Positions 33,768 to 43,899 are shown, counted from the first letter of the stretch. The stretch is DNA of 64,000 nucleotides from Gordonia sihwensis NBRC 108236 (GCF_000333035.1 NZ_BANU01000018.1:1-64000), one strand, 5' to 3'. The notes: generated from the letters alone by a model not told the origin. Made by a program: numbers and translations.

Positions 33768-36584
33768 TCACTCGTCGTTCAACTCGAACGCCAGCTGGTT
33801 GAGCCCTGGATGCTCGGGGTCGAGCCGTAGTCCTTCGAGCACCAGGTCCCACGCCCGTGCGCGCCCGTCGTCGCCGCCCGCCTCCACGGCCATGAGCGCC
33901 TGCAGATTCAGTCCGCTCAACGCCAGCGGAAGCCAGTTGGCCGCCGACGATCGCTCCACCACCGACTGCAGCAGCGCCTCGGCGCGCTCGGGGTCCGTGG
34001 ACCGGAGGATGTCGGCGCGAGCGAGATCGAGCCGGGTTCGCTCGAAATCGACCGGACCGTCGACGCTCAGCTCGTCGTAGACGCGCTCGGCGCGCTCCAG
34101 CAGGCTCACGGCGGTGGCGTCGTCGCCCCCGAAGTGAGCGGCCAGAGCGGCGGATCGGAGCACCTCGCCGAGATCGTGCTGCGCGCCGAACTCGGCGAAC
34201 AGCTCCGCCGCATGGTCGAAGTCGGCCATCGCCTCGGGGTGCCGTCCGAGATCCATCAGTTCGCTCGCACGCGCCTGATACAGCTGCGCGAGGTACCCGG
34301 GATGTTCGTCGCCCACCACCGTGTCGAGCACCCGGGAGAACGAGATCACCGCGTCGTCCGGGAGCCGAGCCGACGATTGCGCACGGCCGAGCACCGCGAG
34401 ACCGGCAGCGACGGCATCCTCGTCGCCGCGCTCGGACATCCGGTCGATCACCGGCCGTACCGCCTCGATCACCCGCCGCGCGTCGTCGCCTCGCGAGAGC
34501 TGCATCCGGGCCAAGTCGATCAACGCGGCATCGGCTTGATGATCGAGGCCTTCCACCATCCAGACGGCGATCGCCTGCTCCTGATCGGTCACCGCACCGT
34601 CGAAGTCCTCGGCCGCCGTGATCCGGAGTTCGGCCCGCTGAGCGAGCAGAGGCGCACGCTGCGCGTACCGGGAGTTCTCGACGGCCTCGTCCAGCAGACG
34701 CAACGCCGCCTGCTCATCGCTCATCGACTGCAGTTGCGCGGCGAATCCCAGGACGCCGGCCAGCTGGGCGTGGGCTTCGAGGCGTTGGTCGGGCGTCGAG
34801 GCGGCCGCGACCATCCGGCGGGCTGAGACGAGCGCCGCGTCGATCTCGGCGTCGGGAGAGTATCCGGCGGCGGCCCGCATCGACGCCGCCATGATGTGCA
34901 GCGCCGCCGCGATCGAGTAGGCATCGGCCTCCGCCGAGCCCGGGCGCGACGCCATCTCGTCCTCCACGAGGCGGATCTCGCCCGCCAAGCCGCGTCGCAG
35001 CGTCTCGATCCCCGCGTCCACCGCACGGCCGGCTCGCTCACCGTCCACGGGTTCGCTCGCCACGGCGACGAAACGCCAGTAGTTCGCCTGAGACAGCGCG
35101 GCCCACGCCGGATCCGGGTCCGGCGCCGACAGGAGCCGCTGCGGATCGAGGACGCCCTGTGCCGCCGCCTCCACATCGGCCATGAGTTCGGCCTGCGCCG
35201 CCATGGCCGGATACTCCGCGCGCGCCGCCGCAGCGGCTTCCCGCAGTGCCGCCTCGGCGGCGTGACGATCGCTACGGCGCAGGTCGGAGGCCAGCATGAT
35301 CCGGGCCCGCGCCAGGCTGCGGCCGGTGAGTTCGCCGATCCGGCCCGCGAGCGCCTCGGCGCACGCCTCGGCCCTGCGACTCGAGACCATGGAGAACACG
35401 GCCATGCCGCTCATCAACTCCTGGGCCGTCCGTTCGGCGACCGGCTTCACCCGGTCATCGGGCCGACCCGCGGCGCGGAGCGCCAGGGTCTGCTCGACCC
35501 ACGTCGAGACCGCGCCGCTGCCGTTGCGGATGTCGAACCCCCGGGCGATGTCGCGCGCCACGTCGGCGAGTTCGGCCGCCAGATCGGCCGCCCGTCGGGT
35601 CCGGGCCGGACGACCCGGATCGGTGTGATGGGAGATCACAGCGTCCCCGTCCACCGCCGCGGCCGAAGCGAACGCCGCCGACAGCGCCGCGGCCAGCCGC
35701 GCCCGGTCGAGCGGCGTGAAGCAGTCGTCCAGATGGGGCAGGCGGCTCACCGCCAGATCCCGTGCCCGCCCGAGCTCACCGACGCGCAACAGCGCGGGAA
35801 TGGCTTCGGCGTGGCCGGTGGAGCCCGGGAACTCACCGTAGATCCGGTCGATGTGCTCGGCCGCCAGTACGACGTCGTCGCGCCGGCCGGCCGCGGCGTA
35901 AGCACCGATCAGCGCGACATGCGTCTCGGCGGGGAAGAACCCGCATCGCTCGCCGTCGTCCACTAGATCCGGCTCCGACAACTCGAGCGCTCGCGCGTGA
36001 TCGCCGCACCGGCTGTAGAGCGCCGCGACCATCGCTCGCGCACCCTCCCGGCAGGTGCCGGCCGGCGGAGCGAAGTCCCGGCACTCGTCGAGGAACCGGC
36101 GGGCCGCGTCGGGGTCGCCGCGGTGCAGTGCGATCTTCGCGCGCACCACCGCGACCAGCGCATCCGACTCGTAGCCCGTCCCGCGGGTCCGCCGGATCCA
36201 GTCGTCGAGCAGATCTCGCACTTGGTCGAGCGACAGTTCGGGGACGTCGGGCACCGATTCGAGGAAGTCGACGAGCGTGGTGTTGAGCTGTTCGAGCTGT
36301 GTCGGCTCCAAATCGAGCGTCGCCGCCTGGCGGTCGTGGGCCCGGAGCATCCACGCCAGCAGAGTCAGCACGTCGGCCGCGGTCCCGGACCACAGCGCCG
36401 CGTAGGAGGCCTCGAGCCGGACGACGAACCGCCAGTAGTCGTCGCCCAGTTCGTCGGCCCGGGCGATCAGCGCGGGAAACGCCCCGAAATCCTCGTGGCC
36501 GAACCGCGGATCCCCGTACCGCGCGTGCCAGAGGTCGTTGACGAAACTCTCCAGACGCGGATCGTGCGTCGGCTGGTCGGTCAC
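33768..36584 (-). CDS. Large TPR-repeat protein coupled to an Hsp90-like gene
   Basis: A 938-residue, almost entirely alpha-helical protein with no signal peptide or membrane segment. The C-terminal half shows TPR-like repeats of about 34-40 residues, for example YLAQLYQARASELMDLGRHP, EAMADFDHAAELFAEFGAQH and DATAVSLLERAERVYDELSV. The N-terminal half is degenerate helical repeat (DPDAARRFLDECRDFAPPAG, RCGDHARALELSEPDLV). The GTG start at 36584 overlaps the stop of the Hsp90-like gene by 4 bases, so the pair is translationally coupled. No catalytic domain is recognised. It may be a client-binding or scaffold partner of the ATPase; that is inference from coupling and fold. Confidence 0.8.
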   Translation of the reverse strand: MTDQPTHDPRLESFVNDLWHARYGDPRFGHEDFGAFPALIARADELGDDYWRFVVRLEASYAALWSGTAADVLTLLAWMLRAHDRQAATLDLEPTQLEQLNTTLVDFLESVPDVPELSLDQVRDLLDDWIRRTRGTGYESDALVAVVRAKIALHRGDPDAARRFLDECRDFAPPAGTCREGARAMVAALYSRCGDHARALELSEPDLVDDGERCGFFPAETHVALIGAYAAAGRRDDVVLAAEHIDRIYGEFPGSTGHAEAIPALLRVGELGRARDLAVSRLPHLDDCFTPLDRARLAAALSAAFASAAAVDGDAVISHHTDPGRPARTRRAADLAAELADVARDIARGFDIRNGSGAVSTWVEQTLALRAAGRPDDRVKPVAERTAQELMSGMAVFSMVSSRRAEACAEALAGRIGELTGRSLARARIMLASDLRRSDRHAAEAALREAAAAARAEYPAMAAQAELMADVEAAAQGVLDPQRLLSAPDPDPAWAALSQANYWRFVAVASEPVDGERAGRAVDAGIETLRRGLAGEIRLVEDEMASRPGSAEADAYSIAAALHIMAASMRAAAGYSPDAEIDAALVSARRMVAAASTPDQRLEAHAQLAGVLGFAAQLQSMSDEQAALRLLDEAVENSRYAQRAPLLAQRAELRITAAEDFDGAVTDQEQAIAVWMVEGLDHQADAALIDLARMQLSRGDDARRVIEAVRPVIDRMSERGDEDAVAAGLAVLGRAQSSARLPDDAVISFSRVLDTVVGDEHPGYLAQLYQARASELMDLGRHPEAMADFDHAAELFAEFGAQHDLGEVLRSAALAAHFGGDDATAVSLLERAERVYDELSVDGPVDFERTRLDLARADILRSTDPERAEALLQSVVERSSAANWLPLALSGLNLQALMAVEAGGDDGRARAWDLVLEGLRLDPEHPGLNQLAFELNDE

Positions 36585-38344
36585 CTGGCGCCCGCCCGAG
36601 TAGCGAGATCCGCCAGCAGCATCACGGCTTCGTCCACGTCCCTGGCCGCGTCCGACGACAACGATCGGTGCGCTCGCACCAACGCCTGGCTGTAGACCGT
36701 CCGGACCAGGGCGCCCGCCACCGTCGGATCGGTGATCGACGGCAACCGTCCCACGAGCGTGTTCGCCACGTTCAGCAGCAGCACCGGCCGGCTCGGCACC
36801 TGATGGTCGTGCGCGTCGACCGCGGCGACCGCGGCCAACCACGCGTCGGGGTCCCCGGCGACCTCCGACAGCATCTCGCGACGGTCGCCCGCGAGTTTCG
36901 CCGAGTCATCGGTCAGCAGCACACCCGAGAGTTCGCCGGGCTCGATGGCCGTCAGATCCACGTCGCAGCCGTACGGCGCCAGCGCGGTTCCCGCCAGGGC
37001 GAGGGCACCGGCGAACCGCGTCCGCACATCGTCACCGACGTCTCCCAGCGCGGTCAGCAGCATCTCCTGCGTCACGTACTCGCCGGTGATGTCGGGGTCG
37101 GCGGCGATCAACGCGCGGACCACACCTGTCTCGAAGGCGTAGCCGGCGTTGACCAGGCCGAAACCCCGGCTGCCCAGGATGTCGCCGAGGACGCGGAAGT
37201 CGTCGACGCTGCCGGTGTACCGCAGGTCGCCGAATCTCGCTCGGAAGGTCGCGAGCGGCATCGGCCCGTAATTGGTCTCGAAGACGCAGTGCCGGTCGAC
37301 GAAACCCAGCAGTTCCGGCCGGTGGGCCGCGAGCGCCTTTATCCCCTGCTCGTGGACGCTGAGGAACTTCGCTCGTGTGGCGGGCCGCTGCTCGAGCCCG
37401 GCGAGCCAGGCCAGAACCTGCGCGCCGAGCGACTCGACGACGTCGTGGAACAGATCGTCGCGCACCACGCTCTCCCTCGATGCGGTCGGAGTCAGTCCGG
37501 TGGCGTCTACGACGACCCGCACGAAGAACGCCCACTCCGGGAGCAGCTCCGCGAGGTCGCCGACCAGGAGTCCCTTGACGTGGACGCGGTGCTCCGACCG
37601 TGCCACGAGGTCTCCGCCGCTGGGCGGAACGAACGCGACGCCGCGCAGACCCGCTTCGGGGATGTCGACCTGAAAGGTGTCGAGCGGAGTGAATCCGAAC
37701 TCGTCCTGGCAGTAGGCGACCTGCGCGGCGACCCGGCGGCCCGCCTCGGCCGCGAAGACCTCGACCGGTGGATTGACTCGGCGTCCGTTCACCGTGACCG
37801 GGGTCGGGTGCAGGGCGGTGTATCGGGCAGCCAGCGAGGCCACGCGGTCGGGATCGAGCCACTGCTCGAATCCCGGACGTGCGCAGATCCGCACGGTGGT
37901 GCCGGTCTCGCTCCGGTCTCCCGGTCCGGTCTCGACGGTTCCGGACGCATCGCCCACCCACCGGACCGGGTCGTGTCCTTCGGCCTTCGACGAGACCTCG
38001 ATCCGGTCCCCGGCCAGGAATCCGCTGAGCAGCCCGACGCCGAACTGGCCGATCGTCGCCTGCTCGGAGAATCCGAGCTCGTCCCGTTTCGAGCTGCGGC
38101 CGATGGTCCCCAGCAGCTCGGCGATCTGGTCCGCCCGCATCCCGACGCCGGTGTCGGAGATGACGAACTCGGCCCCGTCGGCCGTGATGACGATGGGTTG
38201 ATCGACGCTCGGGCGCTCGGTCTGGGCGTCGATCGCGTTCTGAAGCAGCTCCCGGACGAATACGCCCGGGTTGGTGTACAGATTGTTCCCCAGTACATCG
38301 ATGAGTCCGCGCAGGTCCACATCGAAGACCCCAGTTTGCTCCAT
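36581..38344 (-). CDS. Hsp90-family (HtpG-like) ATPase
   Basis: A 587-residue GHKL ATPase of the Hsp90 family. The N-terminal nucleotide site is complete: RELLQNAIDA with Glu32 and Asn36, ISDTGVGM with Asp64, and the lid GQFGVGLLSG at 99-108. The middle domain keeps LLPEWAFFVRVVVDATGL and the catalytic-Arg loop TASRESVV, matching the NVSRE segment of HtpG. The C-terminal third is divergent from HtpG, and the protein is shorter than the usual 620-640 residues. Start 38344 begins MEQTGVFDVDL. The ORF upstream lacks homology. It is coupled to the TPR protein downstream, so it is probably a dedicated chaperone machine rather than the housekeeping HtpG. Confidence 0.85.
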   Translation of the reverse strand: MEQTGVFDVDLRGLIDVLGNNLYTNPGVFVRELLQNAIDAQTERPSVDQPIVITADGAEFVISDTGVGMRADQIAELLGTIGRSSKRDELGFSEQATIGQFGVGLLSGFLAGDRIEVSSKAEGHDPVRWVGDASGTVETGPGDRSETGTTVRICARPGFEQWLDPDRVASLAARYTALHPTPVTVNGRRVNPPVEVFAAEAGRRVAAQVAYCQDEFGFTPLDTFQVDIPEAGLRGVAFVPPSGGDLVARSEHRVHVKGLLVGDLAELLPEWAFFVRVVVDATGLTPTASRESVVRDDLFHDVVESLGAQVLAWLAGLEQRPATRAKFLSVHEQGIKALAAHRPELLGFVDRHCVFETNYGPMPLATFRARFGDLRYTGSVDDFRVLGDILGSRGFGLVNAGYAFETGVVRALIAADPDITGEYVTQEMLLTALGDVGDDVRTRFAGALALAGTALAPYGCDVDLTAIEPGELSGVLLTDDSAKLAGDRREMLSEVAGDPDAWLAAVAAVDAHDHQVPSRPVLLLNVANTLVGRLPSITDPTVAGALVRTVYSQALVRAHRSLSSDAARDVDEAVMLLADLATRAGAR

Positions 38345-38442
38345 GTCTGTCGATGGTAGGGGTCGCCGGTGACACTCCCGGGCCCCGGGATCGGCGAATC
38401 CAGTCGTCCGGCGAACCGAGGCCGCACCGCCCCCGGGACGAC

Positions 38443-38480
38443 GAGCACCCCGCCGATCCGGACGGATCGACGGGGTACTC
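38443..38480 (-). terminator. Hairpin terminator after pntB
   Basis: Arms GAGCACCCCGCCGATCCG (38443-38460) and CGGATCGACGGGGTACTC (38463-38480) pair over 18 positions with two mismatches and a 2-base loop. It lies 15 bases beyond the pntB stop and isolates pntAB from the Hsp90-like gene. Confidence 0.7.
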
Positions 38481-38495
38481 GAGTTCGGTGCCCGG

Positions 38496-39944
38496 TTACA
38501 GAGCAGCGATGATGTCTTCGACGCGGTCCTTCGCGTCACCGAAGAGCATCTGGGTGTTCTCGCGGAAGAACAGCGGGTTCTGGACGCCCGCGTAGCCGGC
38601 CGCCATCGAACGCTTGAAGACGATCACGTCCTTGGCGTTCCAGACCTCCAGCACCGGCATGCCCGCGATCGGCGAGCCCGGATCCTCCGCGGCAGCCGGG
38701 TTCACGGTGTCGTTGGCGCCGATGACCAGCACGACGTCGGTCTCGGGGAAATCGTCGTTGATCTCGTCGAGCTCGAGCACGATGTCGTACGGCAGCTTCG
38801 CCTCGGCCAGCAGCACATTCATATGGCCGGGGAGACGACCGGCCACCGGATGGATGCCGAACCGGACATCGATGCCCTTCGCGCGCAGCCGGGACGTCAG
38901 ATCCGCGACCGGGTACTGCGCCTGGGCCACCGCCATGCCGTAGCCCGGGGTGATGATCACCGACTTGGCGCCGGACAGGAGCTCGGCGGCAGCCTCCGCG
39001 TTGATCTCGCGGTGTTCGCCGTAGTCGGTGTCGTCGGCCGGTCCGGCCTCGATGCCGAAACCGCCGGCGATGACCGAGATGAACGACCGGTTCATCGCTT
39101 TGCACATGATGTAGCTCAGGTACGCACCCGACGAGCCGACCAGCGCACCGGTGACGATCAGCAGATCGTTGCCGAGCAGGAAGCCCGAGGCCGCGGCGGC
39201 CCAACCGGAGTACGAGTTCAGCATCGAGATGACCACCGGCATGTCGCCGCCGCCGATGGAGGCGACCAGATGCCATCCGAGGAACAGCGCCAGAGCGGTG
39301 ATGACCGCGAGCAGGATCATCGACGTGGTGTTGTCGTGGGTGTCGGACGCGACGTACACGCCCGTCAGAACCGCGAACACCACCAGCGAACCGACGTTGA
39401 TGAAGTTCTTGCCCGGAAGCATCAGCGGCGCCGACTTCATCTTCGCCGAGAGCTTCAGGTTGGCGACGATCGAACCGGTGAGGGTGACCGCACCGATGAA
39501 GATGCCGATCGCGATCTCCGCCTCGTGGATGTTGGTCAGCGACCGAACGTTTCCGGGATCGACGCCTGTGACGTCGAAGCCTTCGATCGCCCCGTTCCAG
39601 CCGATGAGCACGGCGGCCAGACCGACGAACGAGTGCAGCAGCGCGATGAGCTCGGGCATGCCGGTCATCTCGACGATCTTGGCGCGCCACAGACCGATCA
39701 GCGCGCCGACGACCACGGCGCCGAACATCAGGACGATCGGCACCCACTTCATGTCGAGCGAGTCGAGGTCGACGATGTTCTTCAGGACCAGGACGATGGT
39801 GGCGACCAGCGCGATCGCCATGCCGACGATGCCGTAGGTCAGACCGCTCTTGGCCGACTCATGCTTCGACAGTCCGGCGAGCGAAAGGATGAACAGCAGC
39901 GATGCGATGACATACGCCGCAACGGTGATTGCAGTGATTCCCAT
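38496..39944 (-). CDS. pntB: NAD(P) transhydrogenase beta subunit
   Basis: A 482-residue membrane protein. About nine hydrophobic helices fill the first 270 residues ([60 protein letters not shown]). The NADP(H)-binding domain III follows, with [40 protein letters not shown] and [20 protein letters not shown]. Together with PntA it couples proton influx to hydride transfer from NADH to NADP+. It begins 6 bases after pntA. Confidence 0.95.
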   Translation of the reverse strand: MGITAITVAAYVIASLLFILSLAGLSKHESAKSGLTYGIVGMAIALVATIVLVLKNIVDLDSLDMKWVPIVLMFGAVVVGALIGLWRAKIVEMTGMPELIALLHSFVGLAAVLIGWNGAIEGFDVTGVDPGNVRSLTNIHEAEIAIGIFIGAVTLTGSIVANLKLSAKMKSAPLMLPGKNFINVGSLVVFAVLTGVYVASDTHDNTTSMILLAVITALALFLGWHLVASIGGGDMPVVISMLNSYSGWAAAASGFLLGNDLLIVTGALVGSSGAYLSYIMCKAMNRSFISVIAGGFGIEAGPADDTDYGEHREINAEAAAELLSGAKSVIITPGYGMAVAQAQYPVADLTSRLRAKGIDVRFGIHPVAGRLPGHMNVLLAEAKLPYDIVLELDEINDDFPETDVVLVIGANDTVNPAAAEDPGSPIAGMPVLEVWNAKDVIVFKRSMAAGYAGVQNPLFFRENTQMLFGDAKDRVEDIIAAL

Positions 39945-39950
39945 GAGTGA

Positions 39951-41483
39951 TCACGCCCCCTTGCTGAACATGGCGAGCATGCGACGGGTGACCGCGAAGC
40001 CACCGAAGATGTTGATCGATGCGACCAGAATCGCGATCGTCGACAGGATCTGAACGGTCACATTGTCGGACGCGATCTGCAACAGCGCACCGACCACGAC
40101 GACACCGGAGATGGCGTTGGTCACCGACATCAGCGGCGTGTGCAGCGCGTGCGCCACATTGCCGATGACGTAGTAGCCGATCACGATCGCCAGCATGAGC
40201 ACCGTGAAGTGCTGCGGGATCGGCGGCGGCGCAAAGGCCACCACCAGACCGAAGATCACGATCCCGACCAGCGAGAGCGCGACCTTCTTGGCGGGCGACA
40301 TCGGCTCCTTGGGCGGGGCGACCTCGGCCGGTTCCGCGGCGGCGGCCTTCGGTGCCGCCGACACCTGTACCGGGGGCGGCGGCCACATGCCCTCGCCGTC
40401 GCGCGTCACCGTGATGCCGCGCTGGACGACGTCGTCCATGTCCAGCGTCAGCTCACCGTTCTTCTCCGGCGTCAGGAGCTTCAGCAGGTTGACGATGTTG
40501 GTGCCGTACAGCTGCGAGGTCTGCGCGGCCAGCCGGCCCGCGAGATCGGTGTAGCCGAGGATCGTGACACCGCCGGGGGTGACGACCTTCTCGTCGGCCA
40601 CGGTGCCCTCGGCGTTGCCGCCGTTGGCCGCCGCCATGTCGACGATCACCGAACCGTTCTTCATTCCGGCGACGGTGTCGGCGCTCAGCAGTTTCGGTGC
40701 CGGACGGCCCGGGATCAGCGCGGTGGTGATGACGATGTCGGCGGCGCGGGCCTCCTCGTCGTACATCGAGGCGGTCGCGGCCTCCTGCTCGGCCGTCATC
40801 TCCTTGGCGTAGCCGTCTTCGGACTTCTCCGCCTCGAAGTCGACCTTGACGAACTCGGCGCCCATCGACTCGACCTGCTCGGCCACCTCGGGACGCACGT
40901 CGAAGGCACGCACCACGGCGCCCATCGCCGAAGCGGCACCGATCGCCGCCAGACCGGCCACGCCGGCACCGACCACGAACACACGCGCGGGCGGAATCTT
41001 GCCCGCCGCGGTCACCTGACCGGTGAACATCCGGCCGAACTCATGTGCGGCCTCGACCACTGCGCGGTAACCCGCGACATTGGCCATCGACGAGAGAACG
41101 TCCATGGACTGTGCACGCGAGATACGCGGTACCGCGTCCATCGCCAGCGCGGTGATGCCCGCACTGCGCAGCTTCTCCAGCAGTTCCGGATTACGGGCTG
41201 GAGCCATCATCGAGATGAGGACCGCACCGCGCCGCATACGGGCGATCTCGTCGTCCGTCGGGGCGTTGACCTTGACCACGACGTCAGCGGCCCACACCTC
41301 GTCGGCCGAACCCAGACGCGTGCCCGCCTCAGCGAACGCCCCGTCCGGCTGCTCGGCGCGATCACCGGCGCCGGCCTCGACGATCACCTCGTAGCCGAGC
41401 TGCTGCAGCTGCGCCACCGTCTTAGCGGTCGCGGCGACGAGAGTCTCGCCCGCCTTTGATTCCCGGGGGATACCGATCAGCAT
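39951..41483 (-). CDS. pntA: NAD(P) transhydrogenase alpha subunit
   Basis: A 510-residue alpha subunit of the one-piece (E. coli-like) type. NAD-binding domain I starts [20 protein letters not shown] and includes [20 protein letters not shown]. The C-terminal 120 residues carry the membrane helices of domain II ([36 protein letters not shown]). A Pro/Ala-rich linker ([20 protein letters not shown]) joins them. Start 41483 is set by homology. The 258 bases upstream (41484-41741) hold no gene I can support and presumably contain its promoter. Confidence 0.95.
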   Translation of the reverse strand: MLIGIPRESKAGETLVAATAKTVAQLQQLGYEVIVEAGAGDRAEQPDGAFAEAGTRLGSADEVWAADVVVKVNAPTDDEIARMRRGAVLISMMAPARNPELLEKLRSAGITALAMDAVPRISRAQSMDVLSSMANVAGYRAVVEAAHEFGRMFTGQVTAAGKIPPARVFVVGAGVAGLAAIGAASAMGAVVRAFDVRPEVAEQVESMGAEFVKVDFEAEKSEDGYAKEMTAEQEAATASMYDEEARAADIVITTALIPGRPAPKLLSADTVAGMKNGSVIVDMAAANGGNAEGTVADEKVVTPGGVTILGYTDLAGRLAAQTSQLYGTNIVNLLKLLTPEKNGELTLDMDDVVQRGITVTRDGEGMWPPPPVQVSAAPKAAAAEPAEVAPPKEPMSPAKKVALSLVGIVIFGLVVAFAPPPIPQHFTVLMLAIVIGYYVIGNVAHALHTPLMSVTNAISGVVVVGALLQIASDNVTVQILSTIAILVASINIFGGFAVTRRMLAMFSKGA

Positions 41484-41741
41484 TTCACTGCCTCTCCCAC
41501 ACTCATATTCAGCTTCACCTTGTCTTACAGAACATGGCGCACGATGATTCGACGCCAACGCTGTAGACGACAGGCGGGAGCCCCACGGGATGTACGGGCG
41601 TCTAAGCCTGCGTCGGCCAGTGCTTCATCGAACTCGCGCGACACGCCGCAGGTGGCCACGTGACCGACCCTGCTGATGGAAAACGTGGCATGACGTTAGC
41701 ACGCCCTGCCACGCGGACCAGGGGCCGGTTAGATACGTCAC

Positions 41742-43226
41742 TTACCGGACAGTAACCCGATTTCGCACGGTCGCTGCATGTGCCGCGTGACGCCCCGCCC
41801 GGCGACCGAAGTACGAGCCCTCCCCCAGTTGGGTGCCGCTGGCGTAGCCCTTTCCGTCCTGCGCGAGGTTCGCCGCACAGGCTCCGGCGGCGTACAGTCC
41901 GTCGATCACGGAGCCCTCCTCGGTCAGCACCTGGCCGTCCAGCGAAGTGGCCATGCCGCCGACGGTGAACCCGGCGTACAGCGCCTTCCCGAGACTCATG
42001 TCGAACGCCGCCCACGGCCCGGTGTCCTGCGGCGCCAGGAACTCGGGGCTCTTGTGGAAGTCCGGATCCTCGCCCTTGGCGGCGTACTCGTTGTACCGAT
42101 CGAGGGTCGCGTGCAGCGTGGCCCGATCGAGGCCGAGGCCGTCGGCCATCTCGTCGACCGTCTCCCAGCCGTCGATGAAGGGCGCCAGCGGGAACTCGGG
42201 CCGCTGCATGTGCGCCTCGTCGACGATGAGGAAGGCGGCGCGGTCGGTCTGGTCCATCACGAATCCGGACGTCCGCGAGTGATAGGAGTCCTCCGCGACG
42301 AACCGCTTGCCCTCCTTATTCACGACCAGGCCGGTGAGGAGGATCGACGGCGGGTACACCGGCGCGGTGATGAACGCCTGGTCCATGTGCTTGAGTCCGG
42401 CGCCCACCGAGGCGCCCATTCGGATTCCGAGACCGTCGTCGTAGGTGCTGCCGAGCGTGAACGGCTTCTCCGCCAACTGCGGGACGTACTCGGCGACCAT
42501 GTCGGGGTTCATGACGAATCCGCCCGCGGCGATCACCACGGCGGAGGCGCGAATGAAACCGTCCTCGCCGCCGGCCTTCCAGTAGGCGCCGACCACGGCA
42601 CCGGAGTCGTCGACGACGAGCCTGCGCGCCCCGACCTCGTAGCGGATCGGCACGCCCCGCTCGCCGAGACGCTTCACCAGGAGCTCGATCACCATGCCCG
42701 CGCCGCCGGTGTCGCCGGGCACGGGCACCTTGTGACCGCGCGGCGCCGGGACGGCCTGTTCGCAGAACGGCCACACCTTCTCGTTGCCGGTGTACATCAG
42801 TCCCTGGGTCTGCGGTTGGATGACCGCCTTCTCCGGGTAGTACGAACGCTCGAACTGGAAGCCGAGCGACTCGAGCCAGCCGAAGTGCTCCACGCTGTCG
42901 TCGCAGTAGGCCTTGATCTTGTCCGGCTCCGGGTCGCGCGAGACGGCGGTGATGTACTTGGCCATCTCCTCCGCGCTGTCCTGGTGTCCGGTGGCCGTCT
43001 GCACCGCGGTGCCACCGCCGAGGTAGAAGTGTCCTCCCGCCATGCAGGTGGTGCCGCCGGCCGCGGCCGATCGCTCGAGCACCAGCACCGACGCCCCGGC
43101 CTCCGCCGCTTCGAGCGCCGCGCAGCAGCCGCCGATGCCTGCGCCGATCACCAGCACGTCGACGGTGTCGCTGTACTCGGCGACGTCAGAGGCATTCACG
43201 ATTTCAGGGAGGTCCAGTCCACTCAT
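41742..43226 (-). CDS. KstD-like FAD-dependent dehydrogenase under a KstR box
   Basis: A 494-residue flavoprotein of the fumarate reductase / 3-ketosteroid dehydrogenase superfamily. It has an N-terminal FAD fold (VDVLVIGAGIGGCCAALEAA, LERSAAAGGTTCMAGGHFYL), the substrate-domain segment GLVVNKEGKRFVAEDSYHSR and a C-terminal FAD loop (GLYAAGACAANLAQDGKGYA, GTQLGEGSYFGRRAGRHAA). It is shorter than classical KstD (about 560 residues). A consensus KstR operator 22 bases upstream of the start strongly suggests a role in sterol catabolism, such as desaturation of a steroid-ring intermediate. The exact step is unknown. It is followed by no co-transcribed gene. Confidence 0.87.
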   Translation of the reverse strand: MSGLDLPEIVNASDVAEYSDTVDVLVIGAGIGGCCAALEAAEAGASVLVLERSAAAGGTTCMAGGHFYLGGGTAVQTATGHQDSAEEMAKYITAVSRDPEPDKIKAYCDDSVEHFGWLESLGFQFERSYYPEKAVIQPQTQGLMYTGNEKVWPFCEQAVPAPRGHKVPVPGDTGGAGMVIELLVKRLGERGVPIRYEVGARRLVVDDSGAVVGAYWKAGGEDGFIRASAVVIAAGGFVMNPDMVAEYVPQLAEKPFTLGSTYDDGLGIRMGASVGAGLKHMDQAFITAPVYPPSILLTGLVVNKEGKRFVAEDSYHSRTSGFVMDQTDRAAFLIVDEAHMQRPEFPLAPFIDGWETVDEMADGLGLDRATLHATLDRYNEYAAKGEDPDFHKSPEFLAPQDTGPWAAFDMSLGKALYAGFTVGGMATSLDGQVLTEEGSVIDGLYAAGACAANLAQDGKGYASGTQLGEGSYFGRRAGRHAAHAATVRNRVTVR

Positions 43227-43248
43227 GGGAGACAGCCTAGACCAGAAA

Positions 43249-43262
43249 TAGAACGTGTTCTA
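43249..43262. promoter_or_regulatory. KstR operator
   Basis: TAGAACGTGTTCTA fits the KstR consensus TNNAACNNGTTNNA at every fixed position and is palindromic apart from the central dinucleotide. It lies 22 bases before the start of the KstD-like gene. KstR is the TetR-family repressor of cholesterol catabolism genes in Mycobacterium and Rhodococcus, released by sterol-derived CoA thioesters. The kstR gene itself is not in the window. Confidence 0.8.
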
Positions 43263-43303
43263 GAGACTTGGGCCGGCCGGTTCCGGGCCCCTATATAAGA
43301 GGA

Positions 43304-43336
43304 ATGGCCCGGCACCCCGTTGGGGCGCCGGGCCAT
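43304..43336 (-). terminator. Hairpin terminator after the ferritin gene
   Basis: Arms ATGGCCCGGCACCCC and GGGGCGCCGGGCCAT pair over 15 positions with one mismatch and a GTT loop. It begins 15 bases beyond the ferritin stop on the minus strand. Confidence 0.75.
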
Positions 43337-43351
43337 CGGCTCGTTGATCTG

Positions 43352-43846
43352 TCAGACGTTCGACGACGCCAGCTCCGCATCCATCCGAAGGAGGCCGGAG
43401 CCGTCCTCGTTCACCAGTTGCAGGCGACCGACGATCTCGCCGACCGTCGCCTCCTCTTCGACCTGCTCGGAGACGAACCAGTCGATGGTCGGCCGCGAGT
43501 CGATGTCGCCCTGCTCCTGTGCGAGCCGGTACAGCGCGCGGATCGCTTCCGAGACGTCGCGCTCGGCGTCGAGCGCCACCTCGAAGATCTCGGTGACCGT
43601 GTCGGCCTTGACCGACGGAATCGTGATGTCGCCGATGAGCGGGCGGTTGTCGCGGTTGGTCATGTGCTCGATGAGGCGGTCGGCGTGGCTGAGTTCTTCC
43701 GTGGAATGGCTGCGCATCCACGAGGCCATTCCGGGAAGGTCGCGCAGTTCCAACTCGATTGCCAACTGCCGGTAGAGCATCGCCGATTCGAATTCCCGGG
43801 TGATCTGCTTGCTGAACTCGACTTCGAGTTCCTCATTCATTTTCAT
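43352..43846 (-). CDS. bfrB: Ferritin (BfrB type)
   Basis: A 164-residue non-haem ferritin. Ferroxidase ligands are visible in ITREFESAMLYRQLAIEL (Glu, Tyr) and in STEELSHADRLIEH (Glu-x-x-His). The matching E-x-x-x segment is in WFVSEQVEEEATVGEIVG. The 24-mer stores iron as ferric mineral in the cytoplasm. GGGGAG lies 5 bases before the ATG at 43846. Upstream are two IdeR-like boxes and a matching promoter, the arrangement known for IdeR-activated mycobacterial bfrB. The C-terminus (ELASSNV) lacks an encapsulin-targeting tail, so it is not cargo of the encapsulin in this window. Confidence 0.92.
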   Translation of the reverse strand: MKMNEELEVEFSKQITREFESAMLYRQLAIELELRDLPGMASWMRSHSTEELSHADRLIEHMTNRDNRPLIGDITIPSVKADTVTEIFEVALDAERDVSEAIRALYRLAQEQGDIDSRPTIDWFVSEQVEEEATVGEIVGRLQLVNEDGSGLLRMDAELASSNV

Positions 43847-43899
43847 ATCCGCTCCCCTGCATATGAATTCCTCGACGAGACCTTCGCCGCGATGATTTC

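Noticed and set aside
41602..42015. Minus-strand frame between pntA and the KstD-like gene
   Set aside because: It mostly shadows the KstD-like gene in another frame; the part outside it has no ribosome site or recognisable sequence.
43352..43846. Ferritin as a second encapsulin cargo
   Set aside because: The C-terminus ends ELASSNV with no LGIGSL-type targeting peptide, and the gene is 15 kb away under IdeR-type control.
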